This document shows positions 1 through 11,500 of a DNA stretch of 64,000 nt, piece after piece. Position 1 is the first letter of the stretch. Each line of letters starts with the position of its first letter. This stretch comes from Ptychodera flava. Lineage: Eukaryota; Hemichordata; Enteropneusta; Ptychoderidae. Both the position numbers and the translations under genes were made by a program. The stretch is taken from contig NC_091942.1 of NCBI RefSeq assembly GCF_041260155.1, positions 13,269,501-13,333,500 on the forward strand, given 5' to 3'. The notes under the pieces were generated by a model. It was not told the origin of the DNA. It made no database searches and saw only the letters and a program-made list of their open reading frames with translations.

Positions 1-28
1 ACATAATTCTATTACTTGACTGAACACA

Positions 29-31
<3 letters not shown>

Positions 32-99
<68 letters not shown>
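32..99. repeat. (GA)n microsatellite
   Basis: Uninterrupted GA dinucleotide run. Any open frame through it (Arg-Glu repeats) is a by-product of the repeat. Confidence 0.97.
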
Positions 100-101
<2 letters not shown>

Positions 102-110
102 CATCCAGAC

Positions 111-713
111 AAAATCGTATACCATTATGATAAATGAGCCCTTCATAATTTTCGTTTTTGAAATAGAATTTATTAGTGTGCAGAAGATAAAACATATCGC
201 GGCGCGATGTGTTTTAAATATTGACAGAAAAAGATGTATTTATTGTGATTACACCATTAAACAGAATTTCAATTTATTTCCTTATTGGACTCAACCAACA
301 AAATAACGGCAGCCAATGACAATACTTCAATTTAACGAAAAATTCAAGCGATATCATTTCCGAGTAATCCATAAAATTGACATATTTCGGGAAGTTTCCA
401 AAGTCTTCTCTGATTTACTATCAACATCCATGTCATGATTACGCACTGACTAGAATAGGAATGTTTACGCAATTTTCTGTTTCGAGGAAAGACGGAGAAC
501 TGGCGCAAATCGCTTCCATGCCGTCCATCTGGCTGCTATACGGTATGATATGTATTGATTGTGATCCAAGTCTCTCAAGCCAAACCAAGTCAGAGTGGCC
601 ACCAGTATTAACTTTTCAGGAACTTCAACAATCGAAGCGTTAAATGGTGTCAGGGTCTCGTGAACTGGCTTATCTTTGTAGCGTGAACCGGATACACATT
701 TAACACTGTCGCA
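111..713. other. No recognised feature
   Basis: AT-rich DNA with short open frames on both strands, none with a family motif, convincing splice sites or neighbours that would make it a gene. Confidence 0.5.
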
Positions 714-1058
714 TTAAGGTAGAACGCGCCTCGGGGACAGATATTCGGGCTCTCACATTTTATCAATACTTTTCTGGTCTACAACTTGTGGGGCTCATTT
801 TAAAGCTCTTCTTGTAAGAAAAATTTTACCGTCTTTCGAAAATCGAAAATTTTAGCTTTCCCTATAGAGTAAACGCAGGGATGGCGGCCATTTTGAATTT
901 CACATATCGGGAAATCTTGGGCAATTTGTCTCACCAGTACCAAATTTTGCCCCTGATCTTTATTCTTGATTTGGAAAGAGACATGTCTGAAAGTGTCATT
1001 GAGGAAAAATTGATCAAAATATTGAGTCTTTTCACTTTCGAGGCGCATACTACCTTAA
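714..1058. mobile_element. MITE with TTAA ends, copy 1 of 3
   Basis: A 345 bp non-coding element. The ends are an inverted pair: TTAAGGTAGAACGCGCCTCG on the left and CGAGGCGCATACTACCTTAA on the right. The outermost TTAA on each side may be a target duplication, as in piggyBac-like elements; that assignment is inference. Related copies lie at about 13,244-13,605 and 62,068-62,415, sharing inner segments such as the one before ATTTTAAAGCTCTT. Confidence 0.75.
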
Positions 1059-2214
1059 ACGATATGAACCCCATGCATTTATTTATATACACTGGAATTT
1101 AACGATTAACATCATCTAACAAAAATCGAAATATATATATAGAATTGAAGTAATCAAACTTTTGAAGGGACAGTAGTTATCATTTTTTATTCTTGTTTCA
1201 TCAAACCAGTGCTGCATTTTCTTCTGCTTCTTCTTCTTCTAACAGAGTTGAAGCATCTGTCTCGCCAAAACAATGCATTGTGTATAATACGAAACTTTGA
1301 TGTTTCTGTTCATGAATGAATTCTGGTACGGACGAATTTCGTTGTAAACAGTAATATATATACTATACAAGCATGCAGACTGTATTGACAAAACGCAAAA
1401 CAGGTTTTCGACGCGATTTTTTCGAGTAAAACAAGAAATTTTATTTCATAAATAGAAGAAAAAGTACAGTCCATCACAACGTACAGCTTATGTTGTTTAA
1501 ATGTCTTTTCACTGTATTTTTCTTTTGAATCTAAAATCTTTGAATTCTTTGTGATAGCATTGTATTTTTTCACTACCAAACTATCTAAAACATCAGTGTT
1601 ACTGAAAGTAACATTTTCTCAGCATAACATATTCGCTTTCCAAATTATTCACGCGAGGAAGATAAATGAACATATATTTAAAAGTTTTAAATATTGAAAT
1701 ATGTACAACGTACGACAATAATTTAGAGCGATATATATCAATAATTTAAACGAGATAGAGCTATCAAAAGATAAAAAGGAAGAAATGTGCCCATTATACA
1801 CCCTTCGTGACATTAATATCAAAAATTTACATCCATCTGTCTATACTTATACGCCAAAGTTTGAACAATAACAACTGTTTAAATCGTCCAGTGGTCCAGT
1901 ATGGCCGCTTGACGTGATGATGTGTTGTTTTGCAGCGTAACGTGATGACGTGTGCCGGTTTTGCCGTTTTATGTGATGACGTTTTACACCCTGTGAAAGT
2001 AGGAAAGAATTTCACTGAAGTTGACGTTGTCGTATCGATGTTCTAAGGCAACAAGATGCATACACTCTAACAAGGAAATTATTGCGTCTTTACGTGATAT
2101 TAATATTCAGTAAAAAGCTTCATCACTCAATTTTCACGCAAAATAATATGTATCAGCTTTGTCTCTTTGCAAAGCTATAAATTTCTTATTCGGACCAACA
2201 TTTTTGTGGCAGAT
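1059..2214. other. No recognised feature
   Basis: AT-rich sequence. A short stretch at about 1,900-1,995 repeats GTGATGA(C/T)GT-type words, but nothing here supports a gene or a defined element. Confidence 0.45.
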
Positions 2215-2216
2215 TA

Positions 2217-2615
2217 CAGTGGTTTGCCTTGAACCTTTTGCAATACGGGTACTGGACATACCGTCTAAATTGAGGAGTTAAGTTGCCAACATTTTCAGGG
2301 GCAATTATCGTCTAGACGGTACTACCAGTCGCTAAAGAGTATATTGACCTTCCGATAGTTGAAACATTGTCTGGAAGCAGGTCAAGCGTACACAAAACAA
2401 GATCAGACATCCACACACATACCGCTAACTGTCCAGAACACATCATTTGCTGGGCTGTTTGTGCGGATCTGACAATATTTCAACTTTCGCAGAGTTAAAT
2501 CCTTCGTGATCGACTGATATTACCGCTAGATAGTTACACTTGACAGTGTCGGCAACTCCTTAAAGAGAGTATGTCTAGTTCTCGGATTGCCACAGCCAAT
2601 CAAGGCAAAGCACTG
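2217..2615. mobile_element. Tc1/mariner-type MITE
   Basis: About 400 bp with imperfect inverted ends of roughly 80 bp. The left end reads CAGTGGTTTGCCTTGA and the right end is the inverse of CAGTGCTTTGCCTTGA. Both ends are flanked by TA (2215-2216 and 2616-2617), the usual Tc1/mariner target duplication, and CAGTG is a common start for that group. No transposase is present. Superfamily assignment is inferred from the ends only. Confidence 0.7.
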
Positions 2616-4380
2616 TAACTTTGTTCCCGCCCAGATTGCATAGTAAAGTTATAACCTGTATAAGACATTACAATATCGGACTGAAACAATGTTTCTATTC
2701 TGTTTCGAAGTCATTGTTATTAAGCTCAATGGATTCGTTTGTTAAACTGGGCCAATTTCCCTACGGTGGCCCCTACCCGTCACGGACTCTATTACTTTTG
2801 AATATAAACTCTAATTTTTCTTGACAATATCTTTAATATTTGTAAGAGATTTTATTTCTCCACCGCAAACTTTTAATTTTGTACGGGCAACATTATCTGA
2901 ACATTATCTTAACTTTAACTTCTCGAAAGTAATTTTAGTTTTAACAATAAAGAAAATATGTTTCTCAAAAGTATTTTTATTTTGTAAAACAAACGTAAAA
3001 TTTTTTCAAGATAACAGACTCCCCTACACGTCATGGAAATGTATTACTTTTGAACATAAACTCATATTTCTTGACAATATATTTAATATTTGTAAGAAAT
3101 TTTATTTCTCCACAGCAAACTTTTATTTCTGAACGGGGAAACTTTATTTTTGGGGTAAACTGTTTTTAAAAACTTTTAACAAAAACATTTTAACTTTTAA
3201 AAAATAACTTTAACTTTGAACAAAATATTTGTTTCTCAAAAGCGTTTTTTATTTCGAAAAGAAGTAAAAATTGTTCACAGCAAGAGTTGAAGATTTTTGC
3301 TAAGCGCGAACTGAGTTACTTAAATGACATAACCTTATGTCTTTAGAGCAGAAAACTTAAATTCTTAAAGAAAAGTTTTATTTTTCAAGGGTAAAATTAA
3401 TTTCTTTATGGAAAAAAGATTTTCTCAGAGCAGCAAATTGAAATATAGTGAATAAAACTTTTTTCTCAATGGAGAGAAATTATTTTCTGAAGACAACAAA
3501 ACTAATTCATTCAAGATATACTTTCTACATATGAGTGTGGTTTAAGAATTTGGTAAAACTGAACTGAGAAAGAACGAAAAAGGGATGAAAAAGTCAAACT
3601 TACTTTTCTTCAGAGCGAAATTTATTCCTGAGAGGAGAAATATTTCATGTGAGGGCGCAATTACCTATAATGCATGGCAAACTCTTTCTAGCGAGAGTAA
3701 ACATATTTTTGGGAAGAGTAAAACATTTTTCCGACGAGCAAAACTATTTTAACGGCGGCGGAAGTTAAAGTATCCCACCATACAACACCCAAGTTTGATG
3801 ACCCAGTCTCCGAGTTGGTAGCCGGTATCAGTTCGTGTTCGTGCCGGCTACATGAGACGATCTGCTCTCCGAGACAACCGTGACTGACTTCATCAGCGAT
3901 ACGGGCACACCAGCCCGGCCCTACCCTGCCTGCGTACGATGCTGTGTGTTGGGGCCGTATAACGCCGGGAACTCACATCACAACATCGTACACAGGGCTA
4001 CGGGCACGCGGGTCAGTTGCCACTTGTCTGAGTCCCCGAAGAACGGTTTTATGTTGAGTGATTCGTGATTCGTCCTGACGGCAGACGGTGTGCGACGGGA
4101 CCGCATTGGGTTCTTCATTAGCTCTGCATGGCATAGCCCTGCGTACAGTCTTAGCCCTTCGTACGATGCTGTGTGTTCCGCTACAGCTAATAGCCCCGCT
4201 CACCACAGCCCTGCAAAGACCCGTACGTAGAGTTGGTGACTTCAAATCCATTTTTGGACTTGACGTAAAAAGCCAAATTACTGCCGAAATTCAGCGTTCT
4301 TGGGCCCAAGTCGTATCCTCTGCCTACCTCAGCTACTCGATCGCTTCCAAAAATGCCAGTCTTTTATTCACTTCTCGTAA

Positions 4381-4503
4381 ATAACCGTCGATGTCGGCAA
4401 CTCTCTCGCTAGCCCTGCGTACGATGCTGTGTGGTAGCGGTCCAACACTACCACACTGCGTACGTATGCAGGGCTAGCGAGAGAGTTGCCGACATCGACG
4501 GTT
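4381..4503. repeat. Near-perfect palindrome inside the foldback element
   Basis: Two arms of about 55 bp meet at about 4,442; outer ends read ATAACCGTCGATGTCGG and CCGACATCGACGGTTAT. The symmetry continues outward to about 4,185 and 4,707, where a segment containing CTAATAGCCCCGCTCACC reappears inverted. Confidence 0.85.
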
Positions 4504-4710
4504 ATTTACGAAAAAGAATAAAAGACTGGCATTTTTGGAAGCGATCGATCGAGTAGCTGAGGGAGGCAGGGATACGACTTGGGCCCAAGAACGCTGAATT
4601 TCGGCAGTAATTTGGCTTTTTACGTCAAGTCCAAAATGGATTTGAAGTCACCAACTCTACGGGTCTTTGCAGGGCTGTGGTGAGCGGGGCTATTAGCTGT
4701 AGCGGAACCA

Positions 4711-5625
4711 CAGTCGTTCGGAGAGATATTCAGCGCTGGGACTATTCGCCCTATAGACGAGTGTGCAGAAGCGAGAAATACCCCAAGTCTGGAAACAGAA
4801 TGGCTATAAAAACCACGCCATGTCACATTCCGTGTCCGATTTCACTGTGAAAATTAACAAGTTCATCTATCATGCAACCGTCGATCGCTCCCTATCATTC
4901 TAAAATTTCATACCTGATACTTTATCTGATTCAAAAACGCTCGTTTCGTGTGATTTTCGGCCGAATTCGACGGACACCTCGCCAAAACCTGGGGGTGAGC
5001 AACATTCCGGTCACCTCTTGGGTCCCTCCACTTACTGACGTTGGCGCCGCCTACCCATGAGGGATGACTGGAATGTTGCTCACGCTTATGTTTTGGCCAG
5101 GTTTATCTCGAACTCAGCCGAAAATCACACGAAATGAGCATTTTGTAAGCAGATGAAGTATCAGGTATGAATTTTCGTGTGATTTTCGGCCGAGTTCAGA
5201 AGACACGTCGCCAAAACATAAGGCATGAACAACCTTCCAGTCGCCCTCATGGGTACGCGGCGCAAACGTCAGTAAAGTGGAGGTGCCCAACGTCCACTGT
5301 GAGGTGACCGGAATGTTGCTCACGCTTATGTTTTAGCGACGTGTCCGTCGAATTCGGCCGAAAATCACACGAAACGAGCGTTTGTGAAGCAAATCAAGTA
5401 CCAGGTATGAATTTTGAGAATGATAGGGAACGGTCGACGGTTACATGATAGATGAACTTGCTACTTTTCACGGTAAAATCGAACGTCGAAGATGACATGG
5501 TGGCACAATCCCTATACGAAATAGCCATTTCATTTCCAGACTTGGGGTTTCTCGCTTCTGCACACTCGTCTATGGGGCGAATAGTACCAGCGCTGAATAG
5601 CTCTCCAAACGACTGTGAGCGGAAC
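4711..5625. repeat. Nested alternating inverted modules of the foldback core
   Basis: A module containing GTGTGATTTTCGGCCGA and GCAACATTCC occurs four times in alternating orientation (about 4,940-5,010, 5,080-5,140, 5,170-5,245 and 5,295-5,385). Outside it, about 4,711-4,890 reappears inverted at about 5,425-5,625. The core is therefore palindromes within palindromes. Confidence 0.75.
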
Positions 5626-7168
5626 ACACAGCATCGTACGCAGGGCTATACAGGTCTATGTGTTCCCGGCGTTATACGCCGGGACACACAGACCTGCATG
5701 CAGGCTATGGCAGCCCATGCAGAGCTAATGAAGGAACCCAATGCGGTCCATCCCGTCGCACAACGTCTGCAGTCAGGACGAATCACTCAAACACAAAACC
5801 GTTCTTCGGGGACTCGGACAAGTGGCAACTGTTGAACTGACTCGTTTGCGTGCCCGTGCCCATAGCACTGCGTACGATGCTGTATGTTCCCGGCGTTATA
5901 CGGCCCCAACACACAACATCGTACGCAGGCAGGGTAGGGCCGGGCTAGCTGCAGTACAGTACGGCAAACCGTCCGACCCAAATACCCAGGTAAAACCTAG
6001 AGGTACTGTACTGCAGCTAGTGCCGGGCTAGCGTGCCTGCATCGCCGATGAAGTCAGTCATGGTTGTCTCGGAGACTCTGGGTCATCGAACTTGGGTGTT
6101 GTATGGTGGGATACTTTAACTTCCGCCGCCGTTAGAATAAAGTTTTGCTCGTCGGAAAAATGTTTTACTCTTCCCCAAAATATGTTTAGCCTACTCTCGC
6201 TAGAAAGAGTTTGATGCATTACAGGTAATTGCGCCCTCACATGAAATATTTCTCCTCTCAGAAATAAATTTCGCTCTGAAAAAAAGTAAGTTTGACTTTT
6301 TCATCCTTCCTTTTTCGTTTTTTCTCAGTTCAGTTTTACCAAATTCTTAAACCACACTCATATGTAGAAAATATATCTTGAAAGAATTAGTTTTGTTGTC
6401 TTCAGAAAATAGTTTCTCGCCATTGAGAAAAAAGTTTTATTCTCTGTATTTCAATTTGCTGCTCTGAGAAAATCTTTTTTCCATAAAGAAATTAATTTTA
6501 CTCTTGGAAAAATAAAACTTTTCTTTAAGAATTTAAGTTTTCTGCTCTAAAGACATAAGGTTATGTCATTTAAGTAACTCAGTTCGCGCTTAGCAAAAAT
6601 CTTCAACTCTTGCTGTGAACAATTTTTACTTCTTTTCGAATAAAAAACGCTTTTGAGAAACAGATATTTTGTTCAAAGTTAAAGTTATTTTCAAAAGTTA
6701 AAGTGTTTTTGTTAAAAGTTTTTAAAAACAGTTTACCCCAAAAATAAAGTTTCCCCGTTCAGATATAAAAGTTTCTTACAAATATTAAATATATTGTTAA
6801 GAAATATGAGTTTATGTTCAAAAGTAATAAATTTCCATGACGTGTAGGGGAGTTTGTTATCTTGAAAAATTTTACTTTTGTTTTACAAAATAAAAAATAC
6901 TTTTGTGAAACATATTTTGTTTATGGTTAAAACTAAAACTACTTTCGAGAAGTTAAAGTTAAGATAATGTTAAGATAATGTTGCCCGTACAAAATTAAAA
7001 GTTTGCGGTGGAGAAATAAAATCTCTTACAAATATTAAAGATATTGTCAAGAAAAATTAGAGTTATATTCAAAAGTAATAGAGTTCCGTGACGTGTAGGG
7101 CCACCGATAATTTCTCAGCGGGAATAATTCATCATGTGAAATATTGTCAAACTGACAGTAACACTCAC

Positions 7169-7521
7169 CCAGTAAATGTACCAATAATGCCGCTCAGTTG
7201 AGGACGCTGAGTAAACCATTCAACAACGATACTGTTTCCGGAGGCCGTGAAGGTGTTAGGCATCATGTCGATACAATAGTCCGTCTCAGTCGTCCCGTCG
7301 TAGAGAAATAACCTAGCTTTACAGTCGCAAGGGCTGTCGGGATGCTCCATCACGTGGTCGAAGGTTATCTCCACTCTGGTGCCGGGCAACGTCTCCAAGG
7401 TTACAGGACACCGATGCTGGGTAGTCGCGAAGCTGAAATAACGTTGGGAAGAAAATCTTGGCACTTCAAGAAAAGTCTGTCTGACAGTGTCGCCGCAATC
7501 TAAAAACGCAACAGGTATAAA
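7169..7521 (-). CDS. Exon 8: CUB domain
   Basis: Encodes a CUB domain beginning DCGDTV and ending GIIGTFTG. Its core motif LFLYDG is typical of the CUB beta-sandwich. The donor is GG|GTGAGT at 7169/7168. There are two acceptor choices. TTTTTAG before 7499 gives the usual phase-1 CUB start but does not match the phase-0 end of the preceding exon. CTACAG before 7521 keeps the frame and adds seven residues. I prefer the second on frame, though its pyrimidine tract is poor; an unseen small exon could also explain the mismatch. Confidence 0.8.
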
Positions 7522-8435
7522 CTGTAGTGTTAGACTTTGAAGTGATTGTTGAATCGGACTGTCTATCTATATTATATTGTATGTATGTATGTATGTATGT
7601 ATGTATGTATGTATGTATGTATGTATGTATGTATGTATGTATGTATGTATGTATGTATGTATGTATGTATGTATGTATGTATGTATGTATGTATGTATGT
7701 ATGTATGTAGCTATGCATGTATGACAGTATGTAGCTATGTATGTATGTATGTATGTATGTATGTATGTATGTATGTATGTATGTATGTATGTATGTATGT
7801 ATGTATGTATGTATGTATGTAGCTATGCATGTATGACAGTATGTAGCTATGTATGTATGTTGTATGTATGTATGTACGTATGTATTTATCTATGTATCTA
7901 TGTATGTATCTATGTATGTACCTATGTGTGTGTGTGCGTGTGTATGTATGGAAGGATAAATGGATGGATGTACGTGTGTGTGTGCGTGTGCACGCGTGCA
8001 TGCATTTCTGTCTGTTTGCCCGCTTCCATTTGTGAATAAATAAATACATTGAAAAGTGTGACTACCTCTAATTCTACAGACTGAAAAATAAGAAAAAAAC
8101 CTTGAAAATACATTTTTAATCTTCCCCTACCTGAACCAAGGTGTCCAATAGTATAGAAAAGAACGGAAAATTGTCATTCAAACTTACCACCGAAATTCTG
8201 AATTTGGAAAAACGTAGATCCTGGGGAATCGGACAGCTGCACTGGTTGGAAATCTTGGCTCCGCAGTCGACAGGTTGACGTGCTGTCAACGTAGTCAAAC
8301 TGGTGGCACAGGAAGTCAGTGACATGATGCAGTTGTTGGCACACTGATCAAGGGAAATGCCAGTAAATTCCTGGGCCGGTGTATCGTCAAATGCTTTGTC
8401 GTAGATCGGATCAAAGAATTTGACACTCGGACCTA

Positions 8436-8520
<85 letters not shown>

Positions 8521-11500
8521 CATAGGACTTTTATGTTTGTATATATTAGTTAAAGAGGACTGCGCCGAATGAAATTGAAATTTAAAAGGCTGCTAAAATG
8601 ATATCCGGAATTATATAAAACAACTTTAAGGTTTTGCACATTAGCAATAGGCCTAAGACAATTGAAACATGTAGAACAATGGGTTTCCAACGTCAAGATT
8701 TTTTTTTCCTTTTTAGGTGTTAATGCTTTATTGTTAAACATTAATTGTATTCATTGTAACTGTTCTGGGATAAACAAATATATTTGTGTGCTGGAGCATA
8801 GTCATATTTTTCCATATATGTTATAACCCTTCCATCGGATGAAAATCTCTGTATGTTTGTAATAGGTTACTGGGGGGTGACCATACTTCAAAGGGTGACG
8901 CAACAAGGAAAGAGACGTCATTTGCCACGTATATCTCTCTGTAGGAAACAGAGATCCCATCAACTGCCAGCATCCATAGATTGAACCTTACCACAGAACG
9001 CCTCATCCAGCCCGTCACGGCAGTCGTTGTAGTCATCGCATCGCCAGGTATAGGGCAAACAGATTCCCGTACCGCACGGGAACTCGTAGTCTAACACACA
9101 ATCGAAGGACCCTTTGAAATAAACGGAAATAAGTCAAAATAGTTTGTGTCGTCATATCCTGCAAACGGGTCAGTAGGCCTAAGACGGAAGAAAATGTTGC
9201 GTTCTTTTTTTTCTGTAACAAAGCAAAGGCAAGCAATGTTTTTATGTCTTTTATATGTTATTGCCCAGGCAATTTGATTACATCAAATGGCTAGTCCGGA
9301 CCTGTAAATATACGCAATGGGATAGAAATAAACATTTAAATAGATTTGTCAATGACAGTAAGCTTAATATAATAGACAAATAAAAGACTTTCAGCGATTG
9401 ACAACTAAGGGAAAGTGTTCAATATTAACACGATTGGAACTAATTTGGGATAATTAGATGGGGAAGTAATGTCTATTTGATCTGCAAATGTAAGCTCATC
9501 TGCTTTTATTTTTAAGTTACTTGTTTTGATGAGTAATTTGTAACATCGCAACATTCAGCTATAGGGCACCTACTTATGGAATTTTTTGAGAAATTTGAAA
9601 AATATGAAAATCCAATTATCCCAAATTAGTTCCAATCGTGTTTATTTCAAAACAAACTTAAAAAAGCTAAGTCGGCGAAAGTAGATCATGAATCATCTAA
9701 GAGTGCAAGGAACAGGTTATTAATTGTAATCTGATTTTACTATACTTTCAAAAAACTGAACCTGTCAGTCAAAGAAAATCAGCCTTCTTTCGGTATAACC
9801 ATGCAGTTGATATATCGTGGACCAGAACGATCAGCAAGGGCCGAGTCTAGAAGCCAGTCTCGTAGTCTAGTAAAGGGTGAGGTATCGAAAGAAAATTATA
9901 GCTCGTTTTTGTCAGTAGAATAAATATCTACGTCATACTTACTTGACTGGGGATCAATACCAGCTACTGCGTTCTCTACAAAATCACTGTACAGGGACGA
10001 AGACTCGACGAAAATAGTCGGAAAGTCCGGTGGCGCACATCCAGCCCCAAAGGTGGCTATGCCAGCTACGGCCCAAGTGTCGTCTGCCTGCCTACAACTC
10101 AGAGGCGCTCCACCGTCACCCTTACGACATGAAATAAACGCATAGTGTTTAGGAGCTACACTCCCTGACGACCAAAGCGTGTAAGAATTTCACGCATTCC
10201 TTCCCACAGTAATCTACTTTCACTGCATGACAAGACTTCAACGACAGATTTATTAAAAGTTTGCAATTAGATGTGGGAGAAAAAAATTCGATGATCGCAA
10301 AAACGATGTGCGGTATGAACAGTATTAAAAAGCGCCAATTGAAAACTGGTTTTCCCAGTGAGTCTCAAAATGTCTAGATTTCTGACAGTGTTTATGCAGA
10401 TGACCGAATTGATTTAATCATCAAGTGATATTGGTTGTTTTATACGATTAAAAAGCGTCCTCTTTCACAAGTTATACCTGTTAATGGCGAATGCCGGTGA
10501 GAGTTAGAAATTCAGAGACTTTTATTCTGTAATATTCTGAAAACACGTGTCTCATGTCTTTGTTAATCTCTGTGTTGCTGAAAGTGCCAACAAGCTCAGA
10601 TAAGCCGTTATGAAATGCTTTAGGGCTGATTTGAAAAAAATATACAACAGAGTAATAAAAAGGCAGTATTTTTCAACGGCCTTCTTGTTGACGAAATAAG
10701 ATTTTTCACTGCGAAGACGAGTAACTCACGATGCAAGGTCCGATGCCTCCCGCAAGGTACCCAGCACAGAAATGAGTGTCGCCAAGTATAGGTGGGTCGC
10801 TTGAAACCGACGCATAGAATCCGTTACATTCAGATTGCGTGAAGAGGGGGAGTTGAGCTTCATGCATGTCCAGTGAACCAACACCTATCAAAAACAACAA
10901 TAAAATAAAATAATTAGGCGCTTTAAATAAAATACTTTGTTTGCCGTCCGCGTGCTGGTAGGTTTTCAGAGAAAATTGAGAAAACAAACACAATGTTAAC
11001 ATACTACCAATAAAAAATATTTTTCCAAAAGAAAGTAAATAAAAAATCAGCTAATGTTAATACACTTGTGTTTTTTGTCTGTGTTTGGTTTTTTCCCTGG
11101 CTGGCTGGTAGGTTTTTCAAAAATCCAAGGACCGGCGGCAGACAAAGAATATTCTTTAAATGGCCTGAGATCAAATACACAAGAGATCCAACACCACTCG
11201 TAATACTACAGAAATAAAATGTCTCGATAAGGTGCACGAGAAATTCGATCGTATGTAGATATACATATAAACGGCTCTAGGAATTTTTTTCCTTTCCTTG
11301 AATAGCTTCCTCTATGCAGAGCTCTTGGTTTCACAAATGGATACACCTACAGCACATTTAATTTGCTGCGGAAACTTGTATTTTACAAAAACAAAGTTGT
11401 ACAGAACGAATTCACTGGGCGAGTTTAAAACAACGCTACGCCTCAGGGGAGTAAAATAATATTAAATTCATGAAAGAGCCTTGTAGGCGTAAATGTAGAT

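Larger units (their letters stand above)
2762..7108. mobile_element. Foldback-type DNA element with very long inverted repeats
   Basis: The left arm starting at CGGTGGCC.. (2764) is matched in inverse by the right arm ending at 7106 (..GGCCACCG). The match runs about 1.0 kb almost unbroken (2764-3790 against 6085-7106) and continues discontinuously inward to about 4.4 kb and 5.4 kb. The middle is itself built of palindromes, listed separately. AATTTCCC before the left end (2754-2761) and AATTTCTC after the right end (7109-7116) may be an 8-bp target duplication with one mismatch. No transposase frame is visible, so the element must be non-autonomous. It lies directly 3' of the last visible exon of the protease-homologue gene and may sit in an intron of it. 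Confidence 0.85.

Noticed and set aside
16-306. Open frame with Arg-Glu repeats
   Set aside because: It is the (GA)n microsatellite read in frame; the flanks show no gene features.
377-643. 88-codon plus-strand open frame
   Set aside because: No recognisable motif, no matching splice context, and the neighbouring genes are all on the other strand.
7527-8049. Open frames of Met-Tyr-Val-Cys and Thr-His-Ile repeats on both strands
   Set aside because: Produced by the TATG array in an intron.
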